A DNA stretch of 64,000 nt, taken from Pseudomonas sp. ANT_J12. GTDB taxonomy: Bacteria; Pseudomonadota; Gammaproteobacteria; Pseudomonadales; Pseudomonadaceae. How positions within the stretch are numbered: position 1 is the stretch's first letter; the number at the start of each line of letters is the position of its first letter. Positions 16,267 through 26,578 of this stretch are shown one piece after another. The notes beneath the pieces were generated by a model. That model made no database searches. It saw only the letters and a list, made by a program, of their open reading frames with translations, and had not been told where the DNA came from. A program made the translations under genes and the position numbers. The stretch covers positions 248,001 to 312,000 of the forward strand of contig NZ_VOBN01000002.1 of the NCBI RefSeq assembly GCF_008370045.1, read 5' to 3'.

Positions 16267-17163
16267 TCAGGCCTCGTTGTCCTGATCGGCCTTCAAACGG
16301 TCGCGGAAGGCCTTGGGTGAGATCCCCACGCGACGCCTGAAAAGACGCGTGAAATTGGTCGGATCGGAAAACCCCAACACGTCAGACATTTCATAAATAG
16401 TCATGCTGGTGTAGGTCAGCAGGCGCTTGGCTTCCAGCAATTGGCGCTCGTGCATGATCTGCAATGCCGGTTGCCCCGCCAGCTCACGGCAGGTGCCGTT
16501 GAGGTGCGACACGGAAATCCCCAGCCGATGGGCCAAGTCCTCGACTTTGACGTGCTGGCGGTACGTCTCTTCCACCAGTTGAATAAAGCCGTTGAGGTAT
16601 TCCCGGGCGCGCTGCGGGCGCTGGCTGGCGTTGCGGCGCTGGATCACCTGGCGGCTGACCCAGACCATGATCACACTGACCAGCGAATGCATGAGCATTT
16701 CCCGGGCCGGTTGATGGCCGGTGTATTCGCTTTGCAACGCCGAAAACAGACTGTTGAGATATTCGCTGTCCTTGCCCGCCGGATAGCTTTCGGCCTGGGC
16801 CAGAGCGTTCTCCGAATTACCCAGTTGTGACTGCAAATGCGCCACCAAGGGTGCGGCCAAGGTCACGACAAACCCTTCGACATCCTCGGAAAAACGATAA
16901 CCGTGCACCGACAGCGGCGGCAGAATCAGCATCGCCGGGTCGGTCAATTGCGTGCGTTTACCTTCGATTTCAAGCTCTGCCTGACCTTTGAAAACGAAGA
17001 GTAACTGGCACAGATCAGCGTGGCGGTGGGGTTTGATTTCCCATTGATGTTCGCGACTGCGTTTGGAAATGGTTTCACAGTGCAGCAAGTCGGGGGTCGG
17101 CCAGTCCAGGCTTTCACCGTAGAGCTTGAACACCGGAATCGAAGGCAGGTCAGGCTTGTTCAT
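16267..17163 (-). CDS. pobR: AraC-family activator of the 4-hydroxybenzoate gene (PobR-like)
   Basis: This 298-residue AraC/XylS-type regulator has an N-terminal cupin (about 45-120, HRHADLCQLLFVFKGQAELE) and a C-terminal double HTH (about 205-290, with VKVEDLAHRLGISVSHLNG and LGFSDPTNFTRLFRRRVGISP). It is divergent from pobA with a 179-bp gap, the usual position of pobR in pseudomonads, where it activates pobA in response to 4-hydroxybenzoate. The start is the ATG at 17163; the frame stays open upstream but lacks a better ribosome site. Confidence 0.88.
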   Translation of the reverse strand: MNKPDLPSIPVFKLYGESLDWPTPDLLHCETISKRSREHQWEIKPHRHADLCQLLFVFKGQAELEIEGKRTQLTDPAMLILPPLSVHGYRFSEDVEGFVVTLAAPLVAHLQSQLGNSENALAQAESYPAGKDSEYLNSLFSALQSEYTGHQPAREMLMHSLVSVIMVWVSRQVIQRRNASQRPQRAREYLNGFIQLVEETYRQHVKVEDLAHRLGISVSHLNGTCRELAGQPALQIMHERQLLEAKRLLTYTSMTIYEMSDVLGFSDPTNFTRLFRRRVGISPKAFRDRLKADQDNEA

Positions 17164-18536
<1,373 letters not shown>

Positions 18537-18594
18537 CCTGCTATCGACTTACACTGGCGAGCATTCACCCGCTCGCCGTGCCCGCAGGTTTACC

Positions 18595-20112
18595 GTGACC
18601 AATCTGAACCAGCCTGAAACGCCCAAACCGGCCATTCGCAGTGTCTTGATCGCCCTGATGCTGGCGATCTTTCTCGGCGCGCTGGACCAGACCATCGTCG
18701 CGGTGTCGATGCCGGCCATTTCCGCGCAGTTCAAGGATGTCAGCCTGCTGGCCTGGGTGATTGCCGGCTACATGGTGGCGATGACCGTGGCAGTGCCGAT
18801 TTACGGCAAACTTGGCGATCTGTATGGGCGGCGCAAGTTGATGCTGTTCGGCATGGGTCTGTTCACGGTGGCCTCGTTCTTTTGCGGCATGGCCCAGAGC
18901 ATGGAGCAACTGGTGCTGGCGCGGATCCTTCAGGGCATCGGCGCCGGCGGGATGATTTCGGTCAGCCAGGCGATCATCGGCGACATCGTCCCGCCCCGGG
19001 AGCGCGGTCGTTATCAGGGTTACTTCAGCAGCATGTACGCGGTGGCCAGTGTCGCCGGGCCGGTGCTCGGCGGGTACATGACCGAATACCTGTCCTGGCG
19101 CTGGGTGTTCCTGATCAACCTGCCGCTGGGCCTCGGCGCCTGGCTGGTGGCCAATCGCACGCTGGTGGGGCTGCCGGTGCCGCAACGCAAACCGGTCATC
19201 GATTACCTCGGCACCTTGCTGATGATTGTCGGGTTGACTGCGTTGTTGCTCGGCATCACTCAGGTCGGCCAAGGGCATTCATGGCGCAGCGCCGAAGTGC
19301 TCGGCCTGCTCGGTTGCGCGGTGGCGGTACTGGCGCTGTTTGTCTGGCATGAGCGCCGTGCGCGGGAGCCGTTGCTGCCGATGCATTTGTTCGCCAACCG
19401 CGACGCGATCTTTTGCTGGTGCACGATTTTCTTCACCAGTTTCCAGGCCATTTCCCTGATCGTGCTGATGCCGTTGCGCTTCCAGAGCGTCACCGGCGCC
19501 GGGGCCGACAGCGCCGCGCTGCACCTGTTGCCGCTGGCGATTGGCTTGCCGATTGGCGCCTATTTCGCCGGGCGCCGCACGTCGGTGACCGGACGCTACA
19601 AGCCGATGATTCTGACCGGCGCGCTGCTGATGCCGCTCTCGATTCTGGGCATGGCGTTCAGTGCACCCCAGGCCTTGTTGATGAGCAGCCTGTTTATGTT
19701 GCTCAGCGGAATCGCCAGCGGCATGCAGTTCCCGACGTCATTGGTCGGCACGCAGAATTCGGTGGCGCAACGGGATATCGGCGTCGCCACCAGCACCACC
19801 AACCTGTTCCGCTCGCTGGGTGGCGCGGTGGGCGTGGCGTTGATGTCGGCGCTGTTGCTGGCGTTGTTGCAGGATTCGAGTTTCGCCCACCTGGCCGGCT
19901 CGACGCTGATTGCCGAGGGGCGTTCGGGGAATGTCTTGCTCGACGGTTTGAACGCCGCGCCGGGGGAGGCGCAGAACGCCTTGCGCGCGGAGTTGCTGCT
20001 GACGTTCCGGCATTTGCTGATGGTCAGTGCGGCGGTCTCGTTGTTGGGGTTGGCGGCGGCAGTGGCCATGCCGAACAGGGTGTTGCGGGGGCGGGAAGAT
20101 AAGGTTCGTTAG
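18595..20112 (+). CDS. MFS drug exporter, DHA2 (EmrB/QacA) family
   Basis: This 505-residue inner-membrane transporter has about 14 hydrophobic segments. Typical motifs are LDQTIVAVSMPAI in the first helix, GKLGDLYGRRK in the first cytoplasmic loop (motif A) and GYMTEYLSWRWVFLINLP. The start is the GTG at 18595 (VTNLNQPE), with AGGT at good spacing; extending upstream would run into pobA. It exports hydrophobic or aromatic compounds by proton antiport in the family. Proximity to pobA suggests, but does not prove, an aromatic substrate. A GATCGTTCCC-type repeat follows immediately. Confidence 0.9.
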   Translation: MTNLNQPETPKPAIRSVLIALMLAIFLGALDQTIVAVSMPAISAQFKDVSLLAWVIAGYMVAMTVAVPIYGKLGDLYGRRKLMLFGMGLFTVASFFCGMAQSMEQLVLARILQGIGAGGMISVSQAIIGDIVPPRERGRYQGYFSSMYAVASVAGPVLGGYMTEYLSWRWVFLINLPLGLGAWLVANRTLVGLPVPQRKPVIDYLGTLLMIVGLTALLLGITQVGQGHSWRSAEVLGLLGCAVAVLALFVWHERRAREPLLPMHLFANRDAIFCWCTIFFTSFQAISLIVLMPLRFQSVTGAGADSAALHLLPLAIGLPIGAYFAGRRTSVTGRYKPMILTGALLMPLSILGMAFSAPQALLMSSLFMLLSGIASGMQFPTSLVGTQNSVAQRDIGVATSTTNLFRSLGGAVGVALMSALLLALLQDSSFAHLAGSTLIAEGRSGNVLLDGLNAAPGEAQNALRAELLLTFRHLLMVSAAVSLLGLAAAVAMPNRVLRGREDKVR

Positions 20113-20114
20113 CG

Positions 20115-20225
20115 GATCGTTCCCACGCTCCGCGTGGGAATGCCTCAACGGACGCTCCGCGTTCGGCTTTGGATGGGACGCGCAGCGCCCCGGGCTGCAT
20201 TCCCACGCAGAGCGTGGGAACGATC
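20115..20225. repeat. Paired palindromic repeats (GATCGTTCCCACGC family)
   Basis: Two inverted units, starting GATCGTTCCCACGC at 20115 and ending with its complement at 20225, flank shorter CGCTCCGCG/CGCAGCG palindromes. The layout is that of a REPIN-like doublet between convergent genes. The same doublet occurs at 40258-40364. Confidence 0.88.
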
Positions 20226-20230
20226 ATTGC

Positions 20231-21079
20231 TCAAGGGCTGTAATACCCGACAGCCACCAGAAAATGCCCAACCTTCTTCAGATAAGCATGCTTGTCCTCA
20301 ACCTTCCCGGTCACCGGGTTCTTCCAGCGATACTCGTACTCGCCCTGATCCTGCTTGGCGATCAACGCCAGAATCGGTTCGCCCACCGGTTTGCCTTCCG
20401 GGTCGTTGACCTTGCCGAAGTCGGTATTGATCAGCCTTAGATTGGTGCCATGGGCGACGTAGCGCTGGTTATTCAGATCGACCACGAACACATACAAGTC
20501 GTCCTGCAAGTAGCCGCCCTTGAGCGAGTTGATCGCCGTCAGCGTGCCCTTCTCATCTTTGGAGAGGTCGGCGGCGGCTTTATCGAGCAAGGCCTGGGCT
20601 TGCTGCGCCGATGCGCGGGGCACGTAGTAACCGACCGCCAGGATCCGCTGGCCAATGCGCTGATAGAACACGTGCTTGCGCTCGACCTTGCCGTCTGCCC
20701 AGTTCTGCCAGCGGTATTCGGCCTGCTGGATGCCGTTGCCTTCCGGCACTTTCAGGGCGTCCTTGAAGGCTTTCTGCAAATCCGGCGGCAGGGTCTCGGA
20801 CACGTCGCGCCCGATCAACGCCGAGGACGGCCCACCGCTGGCGAGCATCACGCCTTGGGTGTCGACCACGAAGACGTAACGGTCCTTGTCGACAAACTCG
20901 CCCTGTCGGCTGAACGCCGCGAAGGCCTTGTCGCCATTGTCGTGGTAATACGCCAGGGCTTTTTCCAGCAAGGCCCGGGCCGCCTGGCCGTCATCCTTGG
21001 CTGCCGTGGCCGCCTGAACCTGGCCCAGGCTCAGCAACAACATCCCCCCCAACCACGCCAACTTGTGCACAAACCCCAT
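20231..21079 (-). CDS. Exported double-Cache domain protein
   Basis: The 282-residue product has a cleavable signal peptide (about 1-23, LGGMLLLSLGQVQA) and two tandem sCache-like sensor domains: about 30-150 with DKDRYVFVVDTQGVMLASG, and 160-280 with QDDLYVFVVDLNNQRYVAHG. Each domain ends with a repeated tail motif (VFYQRIGQRILAVGYYVP and YLKKVGHFLVAVGYYSP). There is no transmembrane anchor or signalling domain, so it is a soluble periplasmic ligand binder. It may modulate another sensor. No partner is adjacent. The start is the ATG at 21079 with GAGGGA upstream. Confidence 0.85.
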   Translation of the reverse strand: MGFVHKLAWLGGMLLLSLGQVQAATAAKDDGQAARALLEKALAYYHDNGDKAFAAFSRQGEFVDKDRYVFVVDTQGVMLASGGPSSALIGRDVSETLPPDLQKAFKDALKVPEGNGIQQAEYRWQNWADGKVERKHVFYQRIGQRILAVGYYVPRASAQQAQALLDKAAADLSKDEKGTLTAINSLKGGYLQDDLYVFVVDLNNQRYVAHGTNLRLINTDFGKVNDPEGKPVGEPILALIAKQDQGEYEYRWKNPVTGKVEDKHAYLKKVGHFLVAVGYYSP

Positions 21080-21190
21080 AGCGCATCCCTCGTTCTTGTT
21101 GATGTTTCAAGAGCGTAGACGGGGTTGGGGATATGGATGGATATTCAGCGAATCGCGGTGCGCGAGGCGAAAGAGCACTTTGAGGTGAGA

Positions 21191-21344
21191 GCGCTTTTGT
21201 GGCGAGGGAGCTTGCTCCCGCTCGGCTGCGCAGCAGTCGTAAACCCTGAGCATGCGGTGTGCCTGACACACTGCGGGGGAGCGCTTCGCACTCCAGCGGG
21301 AGCAAGCTCCCTCGCCACAGGCAAGCCCCTCGCCACAAAAGCGC
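21191..21344. repeat. REP-type inverted-repeat cluster (TGTGGCGAGG family)
   Basis: Complementary ends GCGCTTTTGTGGCGAGGG and CCTCGCCACAAAAGCGC enclose an internal inverted repeat (GGGAGCGCTTCGC type). An extra tandem half-unit (GCAAGCCCCTCGCCACA) is present at the right end. It accounts for most of the 291-bp gap between two minus-strand genes. Confidence 0.85.
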
Positions 21345-21370
21345 CTTTGCTACAGCGTTGGCGCGGCGGG

Positions 21371-22222
21371 CTATTTCGCCCGGGCGTTGATCTGCTGCTG
21401 CAAATTCTGGATCTGCGCTTGCAGGGTGTTGAGGTTGCGGGTGGTCTGGGCGCGGAAGGCGTCGAACTCGGCGGTGTTGGTCGGGTTTGGCGCGACGGCG
21501 GCCGGGCGGTTGTCCTGCTCGCTTTTGAGCACGACGATTTCCTGTTCCAGACGATCGATCGCCGCTGTCGGGTTGCCCTGTTTCTTCAGCGCTGCGATGT
21601 CGGCGTTGAGGCTTTTCAGCTCGGCGTCGACTTTGCTGGTGTCGGCCGGCGTGCTTTTCAGGGTCGCCAGGTCCGTGCTCAAGGTTTTCACCTGGGCCTG
21701 CAACTGCGCGTTGGCCGCCGTTTGCGCCGTGGTTTGCGCCGTCATCTGCGCCAGACGTTTGTCCAGATCGCTGGTCTGGCCGACCACACCCAGTTGGGCC
21801 TGGCTCTGGTCCTGGAGTTTGCTTTCCAGTTGTTTGATTTGCAGTTTCAGCGCTTCGCTGTCGCTGGAGACATTCGACTGGCTGGCCACCACCTTGCCGG
21901 AAATGTCCTGCAGGCGCCCCGCCGCTTCCTCACTGATCCGCGCGAAACTTTCCTGGGTCGCTACCAGTTGCTGCTCCATCAGCGAAATCTGCTGGAAACT
22001 CCACCAGGCCAGGCCCGCGAACGCGAAGAACAACGCGCCGACCAAGGCCCACAACGGCCCGGTGCTGGCGCTTTTGACTTTGGTCACCGGCACCGGGCGC
22101 GAGTGCACGGTGGTGCGTTCACGGGCGGCCGGTGTGGTTGGGAAATCGTCGTCATCGAGGGGGTCGGCACGCAGGCTCGGTACATCGTCGAAGTCGTCGT
22201 TGGCATCGTTACGCATGGACAT
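21371..22222 (-). CDS. Membrane-anchored coiled-coil protein
   Basis: The 283-residue product has an acidic disordered N-terminus (NDANDDFDDVPS), one transmembrane helix (about 55-75, PLWALVGALFFAFAGLAWWS) and a long periplasmic coiled coil rich in Q, L, A and K (about 80-280). The coil contains SKLQDQSQ, LDKRLAQMTAQ and a terminal LNTLQAQIQNLQQQINARAK. The start is the ATG at 22222. Some databases label such proteins 'ATPase', but no Walker motif is visible. It could be a structural envelope protein or an assembly factor; the function is unknown. Confidence 0.8.
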   Translation of the reverse strand: MSMRNDANDDFDDVPSLRADPLDDDDFPTTPAARERTTVHSRPVPVTKVKSASTGPLWALVGALFFAFAGLAWWSFQQISLMEQQLVATQESFARISEEAAGRLQDISGKVVASQSNVSSDSEALKLQIKQLESKLQDQSQAQLGVVGQTSDLDKRLAQMTAQTTAQTAANAQLQAQVKTLSTDLATLKSTPADTSKVDAELKSLNADIAALKKQGNPTAAIDRLEQEIVVLKSEQDNRPAAVAPNPTNTAEFDAFRAQTTRNLNTLQAQIQNLQQQINARAK

Positions 22223-22341
22223 TGAGGCAACCTTTGTGGAACGCGGTGATGGCTGGGTGCGGCGAAGTATAACCCCCACTGCCGCATGGGTTGACCCTCA
22301 ACCCCGCACTCGGTTCAGTGTCGGGACAGGTCCTACACCCA

Positions 22342-23334
22342 TCAGCGAATATCCTGAGCCTTCCACCAGACGCAGAATTCATCGAGGGCGGCCCAGAGGC
22401 TGACTTTCGGATCGTAGTCCAGATAATGCCGGGCGCGGCTGATGTCCAAGGTGAAATTTTTGTTCATCACCTGCATACCCAAGCGCGACAGGGTCGGCTC
22501 GGGGCGCCCCGGCCAGAGTTTGCACACGCCTTCATTGAGCGCCGCGACGCTGTAGGCCAGGCCGTAGGAACGGTAGCGAGTGACCTGTGGGACGTCCATT
22601 TTGCGCATCACATAATTCACCACATCCCACAACGGCACCGGCGCACCGTTGCTGATGTTGTAGGCCTTGCCCAATGCCGAGCCGCTGGCCAGCAAACTGC
22701 TGAGCAACGCTTCGTTGAGGTTTTGCATGCTGGTGAAATCGACCTTGTTCAGGCCGTTGCCGACAATCGCCAAGCGCCCCTTGCGCTGCATCTTCAGCAG
22801 ACGCGGGAAGATGCTCATGTCGCCGGCACCGGTGACGAACCGCGGGCGCAGGGCAATGGTTTCGAGGCCGAATTCCTGGGCGCCGAAGACCTTTTGCTCG
22901 GCGAGGTACTTGGTGGCGGCATAGTGATGCTTGAAACGCTTGGGCACTTGCTCTTCGGTCAGGCCCAGATGATCGCGGCCATCGAAGTAGATCGACGGCG
23001 ACGACAGGTGCACCAGGCGCCGGACCCGCTGTTTCAGGCAGGCCTCGACCACGTTTTCGGTGACTTGGACGTTGCCCTGGTGAAACTCCTGATAGCGGCC
23101 CCACAAACCGACGGCGCCGGCGCAGTGCACCACGGCTTCGACGTCGGCGCACAGGTCGCGCACCAGTTCCGGGTCGCTCAAGTCACCCTGGATAAATTCG
23201 GCGCCACGGCGCACCAGGTGCTCGACGCCCTCGGCCCGGCGACCGTTGACCCGCACGTCCAGGCCCTGCTCCAGGGCGAAACGCGCAAAGCGTCCGCCAA
23301 TGAAGCCGCTTGCGCCGGTGACCAGAATTTTCAT
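22342..23334 (-). CDS. NAD-dependent epimerase/dehydratase, 3-beta-HSD-like
   Basis: This 330-residue extended short-chain dehydrogenase carries the NAD-binding motif ILVTGASGFIGGRFARF at the N-terminus, the active-site YAATK (about 141) with an upstream LSSPSIYFDG serine region, and a C-terminal substrate domain. The combination is typical of the 3-beta-hydroxysteroid dehydrogenase-like/nucleoside-sugar epimerase branch. The start is the ATG at 23334 with GGAGC upstream. Its substrate is unknown. P. aeruginosa has a comparable oxidoreductase just before argP, from memory of that genome. Confidence 0.85.
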   Translation of the reverse strand: MKILVTGASGFIGGRFARFALEQGLDVRVNGRRAEGVEHLVRRGAEFIQGDLSDPELVRDLCADVEAVVHCAGAVGLWGRYQEFHQGNVQVTENVVEACLKQRVRRLVHLSSPSIYFDGRDHLGLTEEQVPKRFKHHYAATKYLAEQKVFGAQEFGLETIALRPRFVTGAGDMSIFPRLLKMQRKGRLAIVGNGLNKVDFTSMQNLNEALLSSLLASGSALGKAYNISNGAPVPLWDVVNYVMRKMDVPQVTRYRSYGLAYSVAALNEGVCKLWPGRPEPTLSRLGMQVMNKNFTLDISRARHYLDYDPKVSLWAALDEFCVWWKAQDIR

Positions 23335-23358
23335 GTAAAGCTCCAACAAAGCAGCAGC

Positions 23359-23431
23359 GAGCTTCAAGCTTCAAGCCGCAAGTTAAAAACACACCGCAAG
23401 CACTTCACTTGCAGCTTGCAGCTTGACGCTC
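23359..23431. repeat. Inverted repeat of AGCTTCAAGCTTCAAGC type
   Basis: Left arm GAGCTTCAAGCTTCAAGC and right arm GCAGCTTGCAGCTTGACGCTC form an imperfect stem. It is the same family as 15965-16020 and fills the gap between argP and the epimerase gene. Confidence 0.7.
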
Positions 23432-24329
23432 ATGGCTGCTCTCGGGGCACCAGCCATTGCTTCGACGAACGTACCAATTGGTCAGTGAGTAAACCCAGCA
23501 GCTGACCGCCATTGCGCCAATGATGCCAGTACAGCGGCACATCGATGGGCTTATCTGGCAAAAGCTCCACTAAAACACCTCGTTGCAGCTGCTCGCGCAC
23601 CTGCAATTCCGGCACCAGGCCCCAGCCCAGCCCGGCTTCCGTGAGGCGGATAAAACCTTCGGACGATGGGCACAGATGGTGTTCGAAACCGCCGTCCACG
23701 CCGAGAGATGCAAGGTAGCGATGCTGTAGGAAATCATCCGGGCCAAACACCAGCGCCGGGGTGCGCGGCAGCAACTCGGCGCGCACACCGTCGGGGAAAT
23801 GCCGGGCAATGAACGCCGGGCTGGCCAACGCCCGGTAACGCATGGCGCCCAACAATACGCTGCGAGCCCCGGCCACCGGGCGTTCGCTGGCACAGAGACA
23901 CGCCGCCACTTCCCCGGCGCGCATGCGTTTGAGGCCCACGGTCTGGTCTTCAACGACCAAGTCCATCAACAAATGTTGCTCGGCGCAAAAATCCCCCACC
24001 GCATCGGCCCACCAGGTGGCGAGGCTGTCAGCGTTGAGGGCGATACGCAGGCGTTCCGGCAGGCCTGCTTCATCCAGCGCCGGCACCAGGGTCAGCAAAT
24101 CCCGCTCAAGCAAGCGCACCTGCTGCACATGGTTGAGCAAACGCCGACCGATTTCAGTCGGCGCTGGCGGCGTCGCCCGCACCAACACCGGTTGGCCAAT
24201 CCGCGCTTCCAGCAGTTTGATCCGCTGGGAGATCGCCGATTGCGACAACCCCAGCACCTGGGCGGCGCGTTCGAATCCGGCCTGCTCGACCACGGCGGCC
24301 AAGGCAGAAAGCAATTTATAGTCGAACAT
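23430..24329 (-). CDS. argP: LysR-family regulator ArgP (IciA)
   Basis: This 299-residue regulator has an N-terminal HTH (about 2-60: YKLLSALAAVVEQAGFERAA, GLSQSAISQRIKLLEARIG) and an effector domain. The sequence and its divergent position relative to a LysE/ArgO exporter match ArgP, which activates argO when arginine is high and is antagonised by lysine in E. coli. The 96-bp gap to the ACT-domain gene should hold the ArgP operator. Confidence 0.9.
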   Translation of the reverse strand: MFDYKLLSALAAVVEQAGFERAAQVLGLSQSAISQRIKLLEARIGQPVLVRATPPAPTEIGRRLLNHVQQVRLLERDLLTLVPALDEAGLPERLRIALNADSLATWWADAVGDFCAEQHLLMDLVVEDQTVGLKRMRAGEVAACLCASERPVAGARSVLLGAMRYRALASPAFIARHFPDGVRAELLPRTPALVFGPDDFLQHRYLASLGVDGGFEHHLCPSSEGFIRLTEAGLGWGLVPELQVREQLQRGVLVELLPDKPIDVPLYWHHWRNGGQLLGLLTDQLVRSSKQWLVPREQP

Positions 24330-24425
24330 CAGTTTTCCTAATGAGCGATCAGCACTATTGGTTTTTCTTATACAGCGTAGCGCCGGAGAATGGCCAGCAA
24401 GAACTCTTGAACAAGGAATACCGAC

Positions 24426-24827
24426 ATGGCTGGCGAAACCTCATTGGCAACCCTGCTGCGCAGCATGAGCCCGCAACTCAACGCCGGCGAGTATGTGTTT
24501 TGTACGTTGCGCGACGGCACGCTGCCGGCGGGCCTGGAGATTGTCGGCAGCTTTCGCGAGCAGGAAGGTCTGACCGTAATTTTGGAAAAATCCCACGCCG
24601 AAAAGGCCGGCTTCAGCTTCGACTACGTCGCCGCGTGGATCACCTTGAACGTGCACTCGGCCCTGGAAGCCGTCGGCCTCACCGCCGCCTTCGCCACCGC
24701 ACTGGGCAAGGCCGGCATCAGTTGCAACGTGATCGCCGGTTATTACCATGACCATTTATTCGTCGGCCAGGCCGATGCCGAACGCGCCCTGCAGGTGTTG
24801 CGGGATCTCGCGGCCAACGGGGAGTAG
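24426..24827 (+). CDS. ACT-domain protein (ACT_3 / DUF2241 type)
   Basis: The 133-residue cytoplasmic product comprises two small ACT-like halves. The first (about 10-60) carries YVFCTLRDGTLPAGLEIVGSFREQEGLTVIL; the second (about 65-130) carries AAWITLNVHSALEAVGLTAAF and ISCNVIAGYYHDHLFV. ACT domains bind amino acids. The gene lies between argP and the argO exporter and 6 bp from argO, so a role in basic-amino-acid sensing or handling is likely. Confidence 0.88.
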   Translation: MAGETSLATLLRSMSPQLNAGEYVFCTLRDGTLPAGLEIVGSFREQEGLTVILEKSHAEKAGFSFDYVAAWITLNVHSALEAVGLTAAFATALGKAGISCNVIAGYYHDHLFVGQADAERALQVLRDLAANGE

Positions 24828-24833
24828 AAAACC

Positions 24834-25436
24834 ATGTGGCAAAGCTATGTAAATGGCCTGTTGGTCGCGGCGGGGCTGATCATGGCGATCGGCACCCAGA
24901 ACGCCTTTGTGCTGGCCCAGAGCCTGCGCCGCGAACATCACCTGCCGGTCGCGGCGCTGTGCGTCGTTTGTGATGCGCTGCTGGTGGCTGCGGGCGTATT
25001 CGGTCTGGCGACCGTGCTGGCGCATAACCCGACCTTGCTGGCGGTGGCCCGTTGGGGCGGCGCGGCGTTTCTGATTTGGTACGGTAGCCAGGCATTGCGC
25101 CGGGCCTGCGCGAAACAAAGCCTGGAACAGGGCGAAAACCAGACCGTGCGTTCGCTGCGGGCGGTGATGCTCAGTGCGTTGGCGGTGACCCTGCTCAATC
25201 CGCACGTTTATCTGGATACGGTTTTGCTGATCGGCTCCCTCGGCGCCCAACAGACCGAGCCCGGCGCCTATGTCGTCGGCGCGGCGAGCGCTTCTTTATT
25301 GTGGTTCTTTACGTTGGCGCTGGGCGCGGCATGGTTGGCGCCGTGGCTGGCACGGCCGAGTACCTGGCGGATTCTTGATCTGTTGGTGGCGGTGATGATG
25401 TTCACCGTAGCGTTCCAATTAATCACCACGCGCTGA
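24834..25436 (+). CDS. argO: LysE/ArgO-family amino-acid exporter
   Basis: This 200-residue inner-membrane protein has about five to six hydrophobic segments. Characteristic sequences are GLIMAIGTQNAFVLAQSLRREH in the first helix region and TLLNPHVYLDTVLLIGSLG in the middle. It exports arginine (and possibly lysine) to avoid toxic build-up. Regulation by the divergent ArgP is expected. A large nested palindromic element begins 17 bp after the stop. Confidence 0.9.
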   Translation: MWQSYVNGLLVAAGLIMAIGTQNAFVLAQSLRREHHLPVAALCVVCDALLVAAGVFGLATVLAHNPTLLAVARWGGAAFLIWYGSQALRRACAKQSLEQGENQTVRSLRAVMLSALAVTLLNPHVYLDTVLLIGSLGAQQTEPGAYVVGAASASLLWFFTLALGAAWLAPWLARPSTWRILDLLVAVMMFTVAFQLITTR

Positions 25437-25452
25437 TTTATTCCAAAAGGCT

Positions 25453-25719
25453 AAGGGGATGCCCTCACTAAATGACGGTCGCGCCGCCACCCCGCAAAGC
25501 GCAAGACTAGGCGTGAGGAGCGAGGTATGGTGGTTCAAATGAGCGACGAACAACGACGGATTGCGCTTTGCGGGGTGGCGGCCCTTCGGGTTGGAGCTGT
25601 GATCGTGCCATGCGGCGTTGCGGGACTCGAAGAGGCAAAAAGCATCCTCTTCGTCCCGCGCCTTGCCTGGCACGATCACAGCTCCAACGCGATCCGTCAT
25701 TTAGTGAGGGCATCCCCTT
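25453..25719. repeat. Nested palindromic element: outer stem with two long hairpin arms
   Basis: The outer arms, 26 bp and perfect, lie at 25453-25478 and 25694-25719; they extend to about 31 bp with a one-base bulge. Inside are two more perfect inverted repeats: 22 bp (25483-25504 with 25561-25582) and 21 bp (25590-25610 with 25668-25688). The second hairpin has a further stem in its loop (25620-25635 with 25646-25659). The whole can fold into a three-way junction or cruciform. No transposase gene and no clear target duplication are visible. It lies between argO and sodB. Confidence 0.9.
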
Positions 25720-25877
25720 GAACCTCTATCCCACACAGTTGTTGCGTGGTTATGCCGCACCCCCGGTGCTATGATCCGGTTCGATGCGCCGCAAAGAGTA
25801 CAAACTCCCCGGCGCTTGTCTGGCCGCCCGTGATCGGCCTTGCGCTCACCGCAACTGACCTGATTAGGAGAATCATC
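25720..25877 (+). promoter_or_regulatory. sodB upstream region
   Basis: These 158 bp lie between the nested palindrome and the sodB start. A TATGAT -10-like hexamer is at 25769-25774, without a good -35 at normal spacing. The ribosome site TTAGGAG is at 25865-25871. No clear Fur-type box was identified. Confidence 0.4.
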
Positions 25878-26474
25878 ATGGCTTTCGAATTGCCGCCGCT
25901 GCCCTACGCACACGATGCCCTGCAGCCGCACATTTCCAAGGAAACTCTGGAATACCACCACGACAAGCACCACAACACCTACGTCGTGAACCTGAACAAC
26001 CTGGTGCCAGGCACCGAGTTCGAAGGCAAGACCCTGGAAGAAATCGTCAAATCTTCTTCGGGCGGCATCTTCAACAACGCCGCTCAGGTCTGGAACCACA
26101 CCTTCTACTGGAACTGCCTGGCGCCAAACGCCGGCGGTCAACCGACCGGCGCGCTGGCTGAAGCCATCAACGCTTCGTTCGGTTCGTTCGACAAGTTCAA
26201 AGAAGAATTCAGCAAAACCTCCATCGGCACCTTCGGTTCCGGCTGGGGCTGGCTGGTGAAAAAAGCTGACGGTTCCCTGGCCCTGGCCAGCACCATCGGC
26301 GCAGGCAACCCGCTGACCAACGGCGACACCCCGCTGCTGACCTGCGACGTCTGGGAACACGCTTACTACATCGACTACCGCAACGTTCGTCCGAAGTACG
26401 TCGAAGCGTTCTGGAACCTGGTCAACTGGAAATTCGTGGCTGAGCAGTTCGAAGGCAAAACCTTCACCGCTTAA
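25878..26474 (+). CDS. sodB: Superoxide dismutase [Fe]
   Basis: This 198-residue cytoplasmic enzyme dismutates superoxide. The metal ligands are visible in the family motifs: [12 protein letters not shown] (His, about 27), [13 protein letters not shown] (His, about 74), and [13 protein letters not shown] (Asp and His, about 157-161). The [13 protein letters not shown] and FGSGWGWL motifs fit the iron form. The start is the ATG at 25878, with TTAGGAG upstream. Two hairpin terminators follow. Iron-dependent expression is usual for sodB. Confidence 0.97.
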   Translation: MAFELPPLPYAHDALQPHISKETLEYHHDKHHNTYVVNLNNLVPGTEFEGKTLEEIVKSSSGGIFNNAAQVWNHTFYWNCLAPNAGGQPTGALAEAINASFGSFDKFKEEFSKTSIGTFGSGWGWLVKKADGSLALASTIGAGNPLTNGDTPLLTCDVWEHAYYIDYRNVRPKYVEAFWNLVNWKFVAEQFEGKTFTA

Positions 26475-26492
26475 GATCGAAACCAGTCAAAA

Positions 26493-26514
26493 AAACCCGG
26501 CTTAGGTCGGGTTT
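26493..26514 (+). terminator. sodB terminator, first hairpin
   Basis: An 8-bp stem (AAACCCGG...TCGGGTTT) is found 18 bp after the sodB stop, followed by a weak T tract. It resembles a rho-independent terminator and is backed by the stronger hairpin at 26536. Confidence 0.75.
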
Positions 26515-26535
26515 AATGAGATGGTCAGCCTGACC

Positions 26536-26578
26536 GAGAAGCCCTGCAGGTTTACGCTTGCAGGGCTTTTCTCGTTTT
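26536..26578 (+). terminator. Second hairpin terminator after sodB
   Basis: A long stem built from GAGAAGCCCTGCA and its complement, with the loop around 26551-26556, is followed by GTTTT. It works in the plus direction and lies 61 bp after sodB. Confidence 0.8.

Noticed and set aside
25507..25774. Several short frames inside the nested palindrome
   Set aside because: They arise on both strands from the inverted repeats and lack ribosome sites.
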